A stretch of DNA of 64,000 bases, from contig MLAV02000004.1 in NCBI GenBank assembly GCA_001870995.2, positions 1-64,000 of the forward strand, written 5' to 3'. The notes under the pieces were generated by a model, which was not told where the DNA came from, made no database searches, and was given only the letters and a program-made list of their open reading frames with translations. The stretch comes from Chitinophaga sp. CB10. GTDB lineage: Bacteria > Bacteroidota > Bacteroidia > Chitinophagales > Chitinophagaceae. Made by a program: the position numbers and the translations under genes. Positions 18,531-26,928 of this stretch are shown here, one piece after another; the first letter of the stretch is position 1; every line of letters starts with the position of its first letter.

Positions 18531-19010
18531 TTATTTCCCGGGTTCCGCGTGTGTGGTTGGTGTATGAATGATATCGAAGTAGATGGATTTATCGTTGGCA
18601 TTCGGGTAGATGCGGTAGGTGAACTCCTGGCGGGTCAGCACGGTGATGTCGACCACGCGGGTGAAAAGGACCGCGCCGGCATCGTTTTTCGCAACGATGG
18701 TACGGGTCTTACCGTCCGCGGATACGGACCAGTCGCCATGCATTTTCGGAGAGTTGTCCAGGTTGTACATGGTAAAAGTGCCATCCGCTTTAAAGTACGC
18801 GAAGCCTACGAAGTTGGACACATTAGCGTCCGTCAGGGCTACATTTTCCCCCTTATTATTTTTAGCGTTGGTAGTTTCCCAGGACGTACTGGCCAGGGTT
18901 TGGGAAGGCGTGAGCGGCGCAGGCGCATCATCATCTTTGCTACAGCTGACAACAAAAAGGCTGCTTACCGCCAGCAGCAGGGCTGCGGTGAGTTTTTTCA
19001 GATTCTTCAT
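18531..19010 (-). CDS. DUF4822 domain lipoprotein
   Basis: 159 aa. Lipoprotein signal MKNLKKLTAALLLAVSSLFV followed by VSC. The mature part fits DUF4822: TSWETTNAKNNKG, FVGFAYFKADGTFTMYN, MHGDWSVSADGKTRTIVAKN and a C-terminal HTPTTHAEP. Function of the family is unknown. It is a single-gene unit with its own -7 element (19032-19039) and terminator. Confidence 0.8.
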   Translation of the reverse strand: MKNLKKLTAALLLAVSSLFVVSCSKDDDAPAPLTPSQTLASTSWETTNAKNNKGENVALTDANVSNFVGFAYFKADGTFTMYNLDNSPKMHGDWSVSADGKTRTIVAKNDAGAVLFTRVVDITVLTRQEFTYRIYPNANDKSIYFDIIHTPTTHAEPGK

Positions 19011-19031
19011 GTAATGAAATTTTATGCCTCA

Positions 19032-19039
19032 CAAAGGTA
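19032..19039 (-). promoter_or_regulatory. Bacteroidota -7 element for the DUF4822 gene
   Basis: On the minus strand TACCTTTG matches the TAnnTTTG -7 consensus exactly, 21 bp before the start codon. No good TTTG -33 box is seen at the usual distance. Confidence 0.5.
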
Positions 19040-19143
19040 GCCGGCAGGCACTAGGAAACTTTGCGGATTTCATCCCAAAGCTTGTAAGATTTATAACTGG
19101 CGGATGTATATAAAAAAATCGTGCATGGTAAAAAAGGATGCTA

Positions 19144-19151
19144 TATATTTG
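19144..19151 (+). promoter_or_regulatory. Candidate -7 element for the 1137-aa T9SS gene
   Basis: TATATTTG matches TAnnTTTG. It would give a leader of about 100 nt before the start at 19261. The -33 box is not recognisable. Confidence 0.35.
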
Positions 19152-19260
19152 AAAAGCAATTTGTGAAGATTTTAGCCCTAACCTATTGAGAACCAGTTAA
19201 CTGCAAGGAAACAAAATGCTAACTTTCCGCTATTCCGACCGCCCAATTTAATATATACTT

Positions 19261-22200
19261 ATGAAGGAGATTTTTACCCGTTGTATCACCAGGATTTTAT
19301 GGATGGTTGTTGTATTAGCCGCCGGCATGCTGCCTGCCCGGGCCGCTGCGCCATCGGTTGTGCTGTCTTTTGCCAATGGCGCGACCTCGCCGGTAAACCA
19401 GGCCTTTGCGGTCAACATCACATTCAGCGAAGCGGTGACCGGGCTGACGCTGAGCGATTTTAACGCGCCGAACAGCATTATCAGCAACCTTGCTACCCTC
19501 GACAATGTCGTCTATACGCTGCTGCTGACGCCGACTACCGAAGGTAACTTCAGCATCTCGCTGCCGGCAGGAGCGGTCATTAACATTGGCAGTACACCGA
19601 ATACCGCATCTAACGTGCTCGCCTATACGTACGATATTACGCCGCCCCGGGTAACCAGGGTGGAGGCGCCATCGCCGGGGTATTACCGGGCAGGGGATGT
19701 CATGAAGTTTTCCGTCGTCTTCGGGGAGAATGTGGTAGTGAACACCGCCGCCGGCTCGCCGGCGCTGCAACTGGCGATAGGCACGAAGACCGTCAACGCA
19801 GCCTATGCCGGCCAGACGCCTAACGCGCTCAATTTTGAATACACCGTGGTAAAAGGAGATATGGACCAGGATGGGATTGCAGTAAACCCCATGCTGCTCA
19901 ACGGCGCTATAATAAAAGACGCTGCCGGTAACAATGCCATGACTGCTTTAATGAATATTTCCCCGACGTCCAATGTGCTGGTCGATACCCGGAACCCCGC
20001 CACAGTGATTACCAGCACGGCGACGGCCGTGGTGAACGGGCCTTTCCTGGCTACGATCCAATTTGATGAACCGGTTAATAATTTCGATGCGGGGGATGTG
20101 ACGGTGGTGAATGGAACGGTGAGCGACTTCAGGATGATCTATGGCGACGTGTACCAGGTACAGATTACGCCCACTGCGGACGGGATGGTGAGCGTCTCCG
20201 TCAGCGCGGATGTAGCCACAAATGCCATCGGCAATGGCAACGACGCCTCCAATACGCTCACCCGGTTATGCGACCAGACGGGCCCCATCGTTACAGGTGT
20301 GGATGCGCCGGTGAGCGGTATTTACAAAGCGGGAGAGGTGTTGTATTTCACCGTTCGCTTCGGGGAGGGCTTTATCCTCAATACCACCGGCGGCACGCCC
20401 TACCTGGCGCTCACGATAGGCAGCGCCAAAGTGAACGCCTATTACTACGGCGTGGCTACCAGTCAGCATATCAACTTCAGGTACACCGTGGCAGACGGGG
20501 ACGAGGACATGGACGGTATTACAATTGATGCGCTGGTATTGAACGGCGCTACCCTTACAGACCAGGCTAACAATAACGCACAAACGACGCTGCATAACAT
20601 CGCCGGCACGGCCGGCGTGAAAGTGAGTACCGCCCCTGCAACGGTGGTGTTGGCCACCACAGCGCCGGCGGTGGTGAATGCGCCGTTTACCGTAACCGCT
20701 ACTTTCAATGAAGCCGTTACCGGGTTGACAATCAGCGACTTCAGCATCAGCAACGGCGCCCTCGCCAACCTGCAGACAGCCAATAATATCAGCTACCAGT
20801 TTACCGTAACGCCAACGGCTGATGGAACAGTGAGCCTGCAATTGCCTGCCGGCAGAGTGACGAACATCGCGGGTAATGCGAACGCAGCGTCCAACACGCT
20901 GCAGCTGACGTATGATGTAACGCCGCCGGTGATCAGCACGGTGGCCGTGCCTGCCAGCGGGTACTATAAAGCAGGCGATGTGCTGAGCTTTACCGTGAAC
21001 TTCAGTGAAAATATTCACGTAGCGGCAACAGGCGGTACGCCCACCCTGGATGTGACCCTGAACAGTGGCGTGGTGAAAGCCGCGTACGCTTCCGCTACGG
21101 CCACCAGCCTGACCTTCCGCTATACCATACAGCCGAACGATATGGACCTGGATGGCATTGCGCTGGGGAGTGCGCTGAGCCTGAACGGCAGCACGATCCG
21201 CGACGATGCCGGCAACAATGCCAGCCTGACGCTGCAAAACGCGGGGAATACCTCGCAGGTATTTGTACATACGGGCTCGCCGACGGTATTGTTATCGACC
21301 AACGCGGCCAGCCGGGTGAATGGGCCGTTCAGCGTCAGCGCCGTTTTCAGCGAAGCGGTGACCGGGCTTACAGCGGCCGGCTTCACCGTGATCAACGGTA
21401 CGGTGAGCAACCTGCAAACGACTAACAACATCGCCTATGTGTTTTCGGTAACGCCCGTGGCGGATGGCCCCGTGAGCGTGACCCTGCCCGCCGGCAGCGC
21501 TGAGAATATAGTGCATAACGGCAACAGCGCATCCAACACGATCACGATTAATTACGACGGCACCAGGCCGGTGATCACCGCTGGCCAGGCCTTTGACATA
21601 CTGGAAAGAAGCGCGGCGGGTACGCTGGTAGGGAAAGTGACCGCGGTGGAAACCGCCGGGGTGTTACAAAACTGGACCATTGTTTCCGACGATTCCAACG
21701 GCGCTTTTGCGATAGATGCCGCGGGCAATATCAGCGTTGCCGACCAGGCGAAACTGAACAGCAGGGCCAATACCACGGTTACCCTGGGGGTGACCGTCAG
21801 CGACGGTCTCAATACCAGTATAGCCGTGCCCGTTATAGTGCGGGTGGCAGGCATCAACCAGGCGCCAACGCTGGATGTAATTAATAATGTAACCATTTGC
21901 CCGGACGGACGGGAACATACCCTGCAGCTGACAGGCGCCGGGGCCGTAGAGCCGGGGCAGACGTACAGCTTTACGCTCAGTACGGATAAACCTTCCAGCT
22001 TCGACAAGCTGACAGTAAACACAGCCGGCCTCCTGACCTACCAGCTGAAAACCAGCGCTGCCGGCACCCAAACGGTAACGGTGACGATTAAGGATAACGG
22101 CGGTACGGCGAATGGCGGGGTGGACTCCCTGCAACGGGCGTTTAGTATTGAAGTATCCGTACCCGTTAGCGCCGGCATTACGAGCGACAAAGGCAACCGT

Positions 22201-22674
22201 ATTTCCCGCGGGGAGGTGGTACGCCTGACGGCCACCGGCGGCACGCAATACCAGTGGGATAATGCGGACGGCATTATCAGCGGCCGGCAGAGGGACGTGC
22301 TGGAAGTGCGGCCGATGCAAAACGCCAGCTACCAGGTAACGGTGAGTAACGGGCTCGGCTGTACGAATACCGCGCAGTTCAGCCTCGTGGTTGTGGCTGA
22401 TTTCAAGGTAGACGCCAGCAACATTCTGACGCCGAACGGGGACGGCAGGAACGATAAATGGGTGGTGCGCAACCTGGACAGTTATCCCAATAATGAAGTG
22501 AAGATTTTTGACCGCGCGGGGCGCATGGTGTACAGCCGCAGGAACTATAGCAATGACTGGGATGGCAGTTTGAACGGCGCGCCGTTGGCGGAAGGCACCT
22601 ATTATTATGTATTGACGATAGAAGGCGGCGCGAAGGTGGCCCAAGGATATATTACGGTTGTGCGGGAGCGGTAG
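19261..22674 (+). CDS. Large secreted Ig-like repeat protein with gliding-type (CHU_C) T9SS sorting domain
   Basis: 1137 aa with signal peptide (RILWMVVVLAAGMLPARAAA). The body alternates two Ig-like units: unit A (e.g. FSEAVTGLTLSDF, LPAG, YDITPP), four copies at about 28-125, 243-335, 455-550 and 665-760; and unit B (e.g. GYYKAGDVLSFTVNFSENI, DMDLDGI, DDAGNNA), three copies between them. Then comes a cadherin-like domain (FDILERSAAGTLVGKVTAV), one or two further Ig/PKD-like domains and a C-terminal type B sorting domain (ILTPNGDGRNDKWVVRNLD, EVKIFDRAGRMVYS, AEGTYYYVL). Proteins of this build are exported by the type IX system and exposed or released; adhesion is the usual guess. The neighbouring genes give no hint of a ligand. 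Confidence 0.9.
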   Translation: MKEIFTRCITRILWMVVVLAAGMLPARAAAPSVVLSFANGATSPVNQAFAVNITFSEAVTGLTLSDFNAPNSIISNLATLDNVVYTLLLTPTTEGNFSISLPAGAVINIGSTPNTASNVLAYTYDITPPRVTRVEAPSPGYYRAGDVMKFSVVFGENVVVNTAAGSPALQLAIGTKTVNAAYAGQTPNALNFEYTVVKGDMDQDGIAVNPMLLNGAIIKDAAGNNAMTALMNISPTSNVLVDTRNPATVITSTATAVVNGPFLATIQFDEPVNNFDAGDVTVVNGTVSDFRMIYGDVYQVQITPTADGMVSVSVSADVATNAIGNGNDASNTLTRLCDQTGPIVTGVDAPVSGIYKAGEVLYFTVRFGEGFILNTTGGTPYLALTIGSAKVNAYYYGVATSQHINFRYTVADGDEDMDGITIDALVLNGATLTDQANNNAQTTLHNIAGTAGVKVSTAPATVVLATTAPAVVNAPFTVTATFNEAVTGLTISDFSISNGALANLQTANNISYQFTVTPTADGTVSLQLPAGRVTNIAGNANAASNTLQLTYDVTPPVISTVAVPASGYYKAGDVLSFTVNFSENIHVAATGGTPTLDVTLNSGVVKAAYASATATSLTFRYTIQPNDMDLDGIALGSALSLNGSTIRDDAGNNASLTLQNAGNTSQVFVHTGSPTVLLSTNAASRVNGPFSVSAVFSEAVTGLTAAGFTVINGTVSNLQTTNNIAYVFSVTPVADGPVSVTLPAGSAENIVHNGNSASNTITINYDGTRPVITAGQAFDILERSAAGTLVGKVTAVETAGVLQNWTIVSDDSNGAFAIDAAGNISVADQAKLNSRANTTVTLGVTVSDGLNTSIAVPVIVRVAGINQAPTLDVINNVTICPDGREHTLQLTGAGAVEPGQTYSFTLSTDKPSSFDKLTVNTAGLLTYQLKTSAAGTQTVTVTIKDNGGTANGGVDSLQRAFSIEVSVPVSAGITSDKGNRISRGEVVRLTATGGTQYQWDNADGIISGRQRDVLEVRPMQNASYQVTVSNGLGCTNTAQFSLVVVADFKVDASNILTPNGDGRNDKWVVRNLDSYPNNEVKIFDRAGRMVYSRRNYSNDWDGSLNGAPLAEGTYYYVLTIEGGAKVAQGYITVVRER

Positions 22675-22706
22675 CAGTATTTGTGCATGACTTTTGTAAT
22701 AACGGG

Positions 22707-22742
22707 ATGTCAGCAGCCGACGGGTTGCTGACATTTTTTTTA
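22707..22742 (+). terminator. Intrinsic terminator after the 1137-aa gene
   Basis: ATGTCAGCA (22707-22715) pairs with TGCTGACAT (22726-22734), followed by eight T. It lies 33 bp after the stop codon and 20 bp before the VOC start. Confidence 0.85.
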
Positions 22743-22761
22743 ATCCAAAAACCCTACATCC

Positions 22762-23172
22762 ATGCAAAAGCTGAAAAAAATCGACGCGCAGACGAACGTC
22801 ATCACCTGGTTTGAAATCCCCGTAGCCGACCTGGACCGGGCGAAAAAATTCTATGAAACTATCCTGGATATTGAAATGGTTAAACGGAAGGACGGCGATC
22901 ATGAGTCCGTATTCTTCCCGTATGATCCGAATGTGGTGCAGGCTACTTCCGGCCGCGTGACGGGCGTGCTGGCAAAATCTGAGCGGCATACGCCGTCCGC
23001 CAACGGAACGATTATTTATATAAACGCCACGCCCAGTATCCAGGCGGTGCTGGACCGCGTGGAGGCGGCAGGCGGCAAGGTATTGTCCCCGAAGATCCAG
23101 ATCCCGCCGGGGTTTATTGCGTTGATAATGGATTCCGAAGGGAATAAGATTGGATTGCATGCGGAGCAGTAA
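22762..23172 (+). CDS. VOC-family (glyoxalase/bleomycin-resistance fold) protein
   Basis: 136 aa with two beta-alpha-beta-beta-beta modules: NVITWFEIPVADLDRAKKFY in the first and GKVLSPKIQIPPGFIALIMD plus EGNKIGLHA in the second. Single-domain VOC proteins of this type often bind a divalent metal; the substrate cannot be read from sequence. It follows a terminator, so it has its own promoter. Its last codons lie inside a 29-bp direct repeat. Confidence 0.88.
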   Translation: MQKLKKIDAQTNVITWFEIPVADLDRAKKFYETILDIEMVKRKDGDHESVFFPYDPNVVQATSGRVTGVLAKSERHTPSANGTIIYINATPSIQAVLDRVEAAGGKVLSPKIQIPPGFIALIMDSEGNKIGLHAEQ

Positions 23173-23289
23173 CGGGGAGGGATATACGAAGGCTGATAAG
23201 CCATCCAACATCGGAGCGGGAATGGCTGTACAAAGGCGAAGAAGCGCGCCATCCGCCAGGGGAGCAGTAACGGGGAGGGATATACGAAG
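23163..23289 (+). repeat. 29-bp perfect direct repeat, 98-bp period
   Basis: The sequence starting GGAGCAGTAACGGGGAGGGA occurs at 23163-23191 (covering the VOC stop codon) and again at 23261-23289 with no mismatch across 29 bp. The 69 bp between contain looser echoes (GCCATCC, TACAAAGGC). It looks like a local duplication of the gene end. Two copies only, so not a CRISPR. Confidence 0.85.
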
Positions 23290-23795
23290 ACCAGGCCCCC
23301 CCATACAAAGGCCACCCCAAAGCCGCACCGGCCACCCGGGCGGCTTCTCTATCCCCCACCAGATAAATATAAATTAATCATTTGCTAATACTATTTTACC
23401 CTCCTTCAATTTTTGCCTCCGCCAATCTCAGGAATTCTATAACTTCCCGTTAAGACAGCGATACAGCACCACGCCGTATCCATCATCAACCACAACTGTA
23501 CATAAACAACCAAAACGCCCGATGCTGAAGATCATGCAGTTAGCATCGCAGATTGAGAAGAGAACTTAATTAACGGAAGACAGGCGAATAAACCATCAAG
23601 AAAGAAAAAACCAGAGTGATTCATATTAACGAAAATGCAATCGTTTGCATGTCAGCTCGACCAGTATCAATTCACGTTTAAAAACCACATTATGAAAAGA
23701 ACCACAGACCGCTATGGCGCGCCGGGAATAACCGCTGGCCGCCGCTGCCATCCAACTTTCTTTTATCCCCTCCACCTCACCCAAAAAACAGTTTT
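23290..23795. other. Long intergenic leader upstream of the second SusC gene
   Basis: About 500 bp, AT-richer than its neighbours. No RNA gene or clear promoter consensus was recognised. The only plausible coding element is a 34-codon frame at 23692-23796 whose TGA overlaps the SusC start (ATGA), listed separately. Confidence 0.5.
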
Positions 23796-23796
23796 A
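23692..23796 (+). CDS. Possible short upstream ORF overlapping the SusC start
   Basis: 34 codons (MKRTTDRYGAPGITAGRRCH...), ending at a TGA that shares bases with the SusC ATG. It might be a coupled leader peptide, or the remnant of the long N-terminal leader that many Chitinophagaceae SusC proteins carry. It may equally be non-coding. Confidence 0.25.
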
Positions 23797-26700
23797 TGAG
23801 AATTACCATTGCGATCCTGCTGATCCTTTGTGCCTTGTCCAACCGCTCCTTTGCGCAAACAGGCACGGTAGTCGGCACCGTTACCGACCAGGGCGGCTCG
23901 CCGCTGCCAGGCGCCACCATCGAGGCCACCAGCGGCGACAAACGTGTGAATGTCGCCATTTCCGACAGCATCGGAAAATTCGTATTCAGAAACTTACCCG
24001 CAGCCAGCTATGCTTTTAACGTGAGTATGATTGGTTATGATACTAAATCTTTTACCGGCTTTAAAATCAGCGCCGGCAGCAACCCGCCGCTATCCTTCAG
24101 CATCACGTCCAGCGTGAGCGAACTCAATAGCGTAGTCGTAGTGGGTTACGGTACCCGCAGAAGGCAGGATGTGACCGGCGCGGTAGCCAAGGCCGACTTA
24201 CAGGTGCAAAAGCAATCGCCCAACGCCAACGTGATGTCGTCCCTGAGAGGTACCGTGCCCGGGCTGACAGTAGGCCAGGTGAACAGGGCCGGTACGGACC
24301 CCACCCTGATGGTCCGCGGCCGTAACTCCATCTCCGGGACCACCTCTCCCCTCATCGTCGTGGACGGACTGATCTACCGCGGCTCGCTGACCTCCATCAA
24401 CCCGTCGGACATCGCCAGCATCGACCTCCTCAAAGACGCCAGCGCCGCCGCCGTGTACGGCTCCCAGGCCTCCAACGGCGTAGTGCTGATCACAACCAAG
24501 AGCGGCGCCAATGCCATGGATAAACTCACGGTGGATTACAGCGGCTCCTACTCCATCCAGGATATGACCAAGAAGGATATGAAGCCCGCCACCGGCGCAC
24601 AGTACGTCCAAAAACTCGGGGACTGGTACCTGTCCGAAAGCCGTGACCCGAACGACCCTACGAAACCTAATCCTAACTGGGACCCCACTACGAAAATGCC
24701 CGCCATCGAAGGCGATAACTATAAAAACGGCTACGAAGCCAACTGGTGGGACCTGATGACCAACAGCCGCCCGCGTATCCAAAACCATAACATCGGCCTG
24801 AGCGGGCGTTCCAAAAAACTCCGCTTCTACATGGGCTACGGCTACTTCGATCAGATCAACCTCATCAAAGGGGACAACTACCGCAGGAACAGCATCCGCA
24901 TCAACGTGGAAGCCAAACCGGCCGACTGGCTGACCGTTGGCGCGCAAACCGGCTTGTCCATCAACGACTACAGCGGCGTGTCACCCACCTTCTCGGACAT
25001 CATGTTCCTGAAGCCCTACAACCTCCCGTTTGATCCCAAAACCGGGCAAATGCTGGAGTTCTTCGCGCAAACCACCACGCCAACGCCGATTGAAATACTG
25101 AAGCGCTCCCGCGACCTGGACCGTAACCTGAACCTCACGGGCAACTTCTTCGTCAGTGTAGACATTCCGTATGTGAAAGGGCTGAACTACCGCGTGAACT
25201 TCGGGAACAACTACATCAGCACCAACCGCTTTAACTACAACGCGCCTTCCGTGGAAGCGACCGCGTATAAAACTTATATGACGGACTACTTCCTCACGCT
25301 GGATAACATCCTCACGTATAAAAGGGAATTCGGCAAACACGGGGTGGACCTGACTTTGCTCTATGGCGCGGAGGTGAACAACCATGACGGTACCAGCACC
25401 ACCGCCGGCGGTATTACAAACGGCGCATTGTCCTACAACCGCCTGGATGTAGGCGATCCTGCGCGGCTCACCACCTCCAACGACCTCGCCATACTGCCCT
25501 GGAAGGAACAGGCGCTTTACCAGATGGCGCGCCTCTCCTACTCCTTCGATCAAAAATATATCCTCACCGGTACGGTCAGAAGGGATGGGTTTTCCGGCTT
25601 CTCCGCCACCAACAAATGGGCGACCTTCCCCTCCCTCGCGTTTGCATGGCGCATGAAGGAAGAAGCCTTCCTGAAATCCGTGAGCTTCCTGGACGACCTG
25701 AAGCTGCGGCTCTCCTACGGCTCCACCGGTAACAGAACGGTAGGCCGCTATCAAACGCTGGCACAAATGAGCGTGGGCCTGGCCAACGGCTACCTGTACG
25801 GCAGCTCCGGCGGCGCGCAACTGGGCACCTTCCTGAACCAGCTGCCCAACTCCGCGCTGCGCTGGGAAACCACCAATTCGTTTAACACCGGGGTCGACTT
25901 CTCCTTCTTCAACAATCGCCTCTTCGGTTCACTGGACCTCTATTTCTCCAATTCCAAAAACCTCCTGAACTCCCGCGCTACGCCTACCATCACCGGGTTC
26001 AACAGCTTCCTGATCAACATCGGGAAAATCCAGAACCGCGGCCAGGAGCTGAACATCACGGGCGTGCCGGTAACCAGTAAGGATTTCAAATGGGAAATAA
26101 CGGCGAACTTCTTCCGCAACCGCAACAAAGTGCTGGATATTGACGGCACTAAAAAAGACCTGATCAATGGCGGCGATCCTATCCTCAGTTATTTCATCGG
26201 CCAGCCGTATGGCGTGGTGTACGATTATAAAATCACGGGCATGTACCAGCTGGGCGACAAAATCCCCGACGGCCTTGCGCAACAGGGCTTCAAAGCGGGG
26301 CAGTATATCATTGAGGACCGGAACGGCGATGGTAAGATTACGCCGGATGATAAACAGATCCTCGGCAAGCTGGACCCATCCTATAGCCTGGGCGTCAGCA
26401 ACAGCTTCCAGTACAAAGCCTTCCAGCTGAAGTTCTTCATCAACACCATCCAGGGCGGTAAAAACGGCTACCTCGGCGCGCCGGGCATCATGCTGCAAAA
26501 CCCGGATAACATCCGCAACAACAACGGCTTCGTGTACGATTACTGGACGCCTAATAACCCGAACGCCCGCTACCGCAGCATTGCGGCCTATGTGGCCACG
26601 CTGGGCGAAAACTTCGGCCCTTACCTGTCCAGGAGCTTCATTCGCCTGCAGGATGTAACGTTAACGTACACACTCCCGCAAGGAGTGCTGAGCAGGCTCA

Positions 26701-26903
26701 AAGTAGTGAAGTCCGCCAGCATATACCTGAATGCGCAAAACCTCCTCACCATCACCAAATGGGACGGCTGGGATCCGGAGTCCAATCCGCCCGCCAGCCA
26801 GCGCTCTTCCCTGGGCCTGCGCATCCCCGGTGGACTTGGCCTGGACCAGAACGGCTACCCGGTAATGAAAAACTATTCACTGGGCGTGAACGTGACATTT
26901 TAA
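23796..26903 (+). CDS. SusC/RagA TonB-linked outer-membrane transporter (no STN domain)
   Basis: 1035 aa with signal peptide (ITIAILLILCALSNRSFAQ). Carboxypeptidase-regulatory-like domain (VVGTVTDQGGSPLPGATIEA), plug (VVVVGYGTRRRQDVTGAVAK, IVVDGLIYRGS, SIDLLKDASAAAVYGSQASN), then the barrel ending NYSLGVNVTF. It imports a nutrient, typically an oligosaccharide, with the SusD 25 bp downstream. Without an STN domain it should not signal through FecR, and no sigma/FecR pair is adjacent. No glycosidase accompanies the pair, so the substrate is unknown. Confidence 0.96.
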   Translation: MRITIAILLILCALSNRSFAQTGTVVGTVTDQGGSPLPGATIEATSGDKRVNVAISDSIGKFVFRNLPAASYAFNVSMIGYDTKSFTGFKISAGSNPPLSFSITSSVSELNSVVVVGYGTRRRQDVTGAVAKADLQVQKQSPNANVMSSLRGTVPGLTVGQVNRAGTDPTLMVRGRNSISGTTSPLIVVDGLIYRGSLTSINPSDIASIDLLKDASAAAVYGSQASNGVVLITTKSGANAMDKLTVDYSGSYSIQDMTKKDMKPATGAQYVQKLGDWYLSESRDPNDPTKPNPNWDPTTKMPAIEGDNYKNGYEANWWDLMTNSRPRIQNHNIGLSGRSKKLRFYMGYGYFDQINLIKGDNYRRNSIRINVEAKPADWLTVGAQTGLSINDYSGVSPTFSDIMFLKPYNLPFDPKTGQMLEFFAQTTTPTPIEILKRSRDLDRNLNLTGNFFVSVDIPYVKGLNYRVNFGNNYISTNRFNYNAPSVEATAYKTYMTDYFLTLDNILTYKREFGKHGVDLTLLYGAEVNNHDGTSTTAGGITNGALSYNRLDVGDPARLTTSNDLAILPWKEQALYQMARLSYSFDQKYILTGTVRRDGFSGFSATNKWATFPSLAFAWRMKEEAFLKSVSFLDDLKLRLSYGSTGNRTVGRYQTLAQMSVGLANGYLYGSSGGAQLGTFLNQLPNSALRWETTNSFNTGVDFSFFNNRLFGSLDLYFSNSKNLLNSRATPTITGFNSFLINIGKIQNRGQELNITGVPVTSKDFKWEITANFFRNRNKVLDIDGTKKDLINGGDPILSYFIGQPYGVVYDYKITGMYQLGDKIPDGLAQQGFKAGQYIIEDRNGDGKITPDDKQILGKLDPSYSLGVSNSFQYKAFQLKFFINTIQGGKNGYLGAPGIMLQNPDNIRNNNGFVYDYWTPNNPNARYRSIAAYVATLGENFGPYLSRSFIRLQDVTLTYTLPQGVLSRLKVVKSASIYLNAQNLLTITKWDGWDPESNPPASQRSSLGLRIPGGLGLDQNGYPVMKNYSLGVNVTF

Positions 26904-26928
26904 GGCATTTACCCGTAAACTTTAAGAC

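Noticed and set aside
21664..23328. Long antisense open frame (about 554 codons, minus strand)
   Set aside because: It lies over the 1137-aa T9SS gene and the VOC gene; its Arg/His-rich composition is that of a GC-rich shadow frame and no domain is visible.
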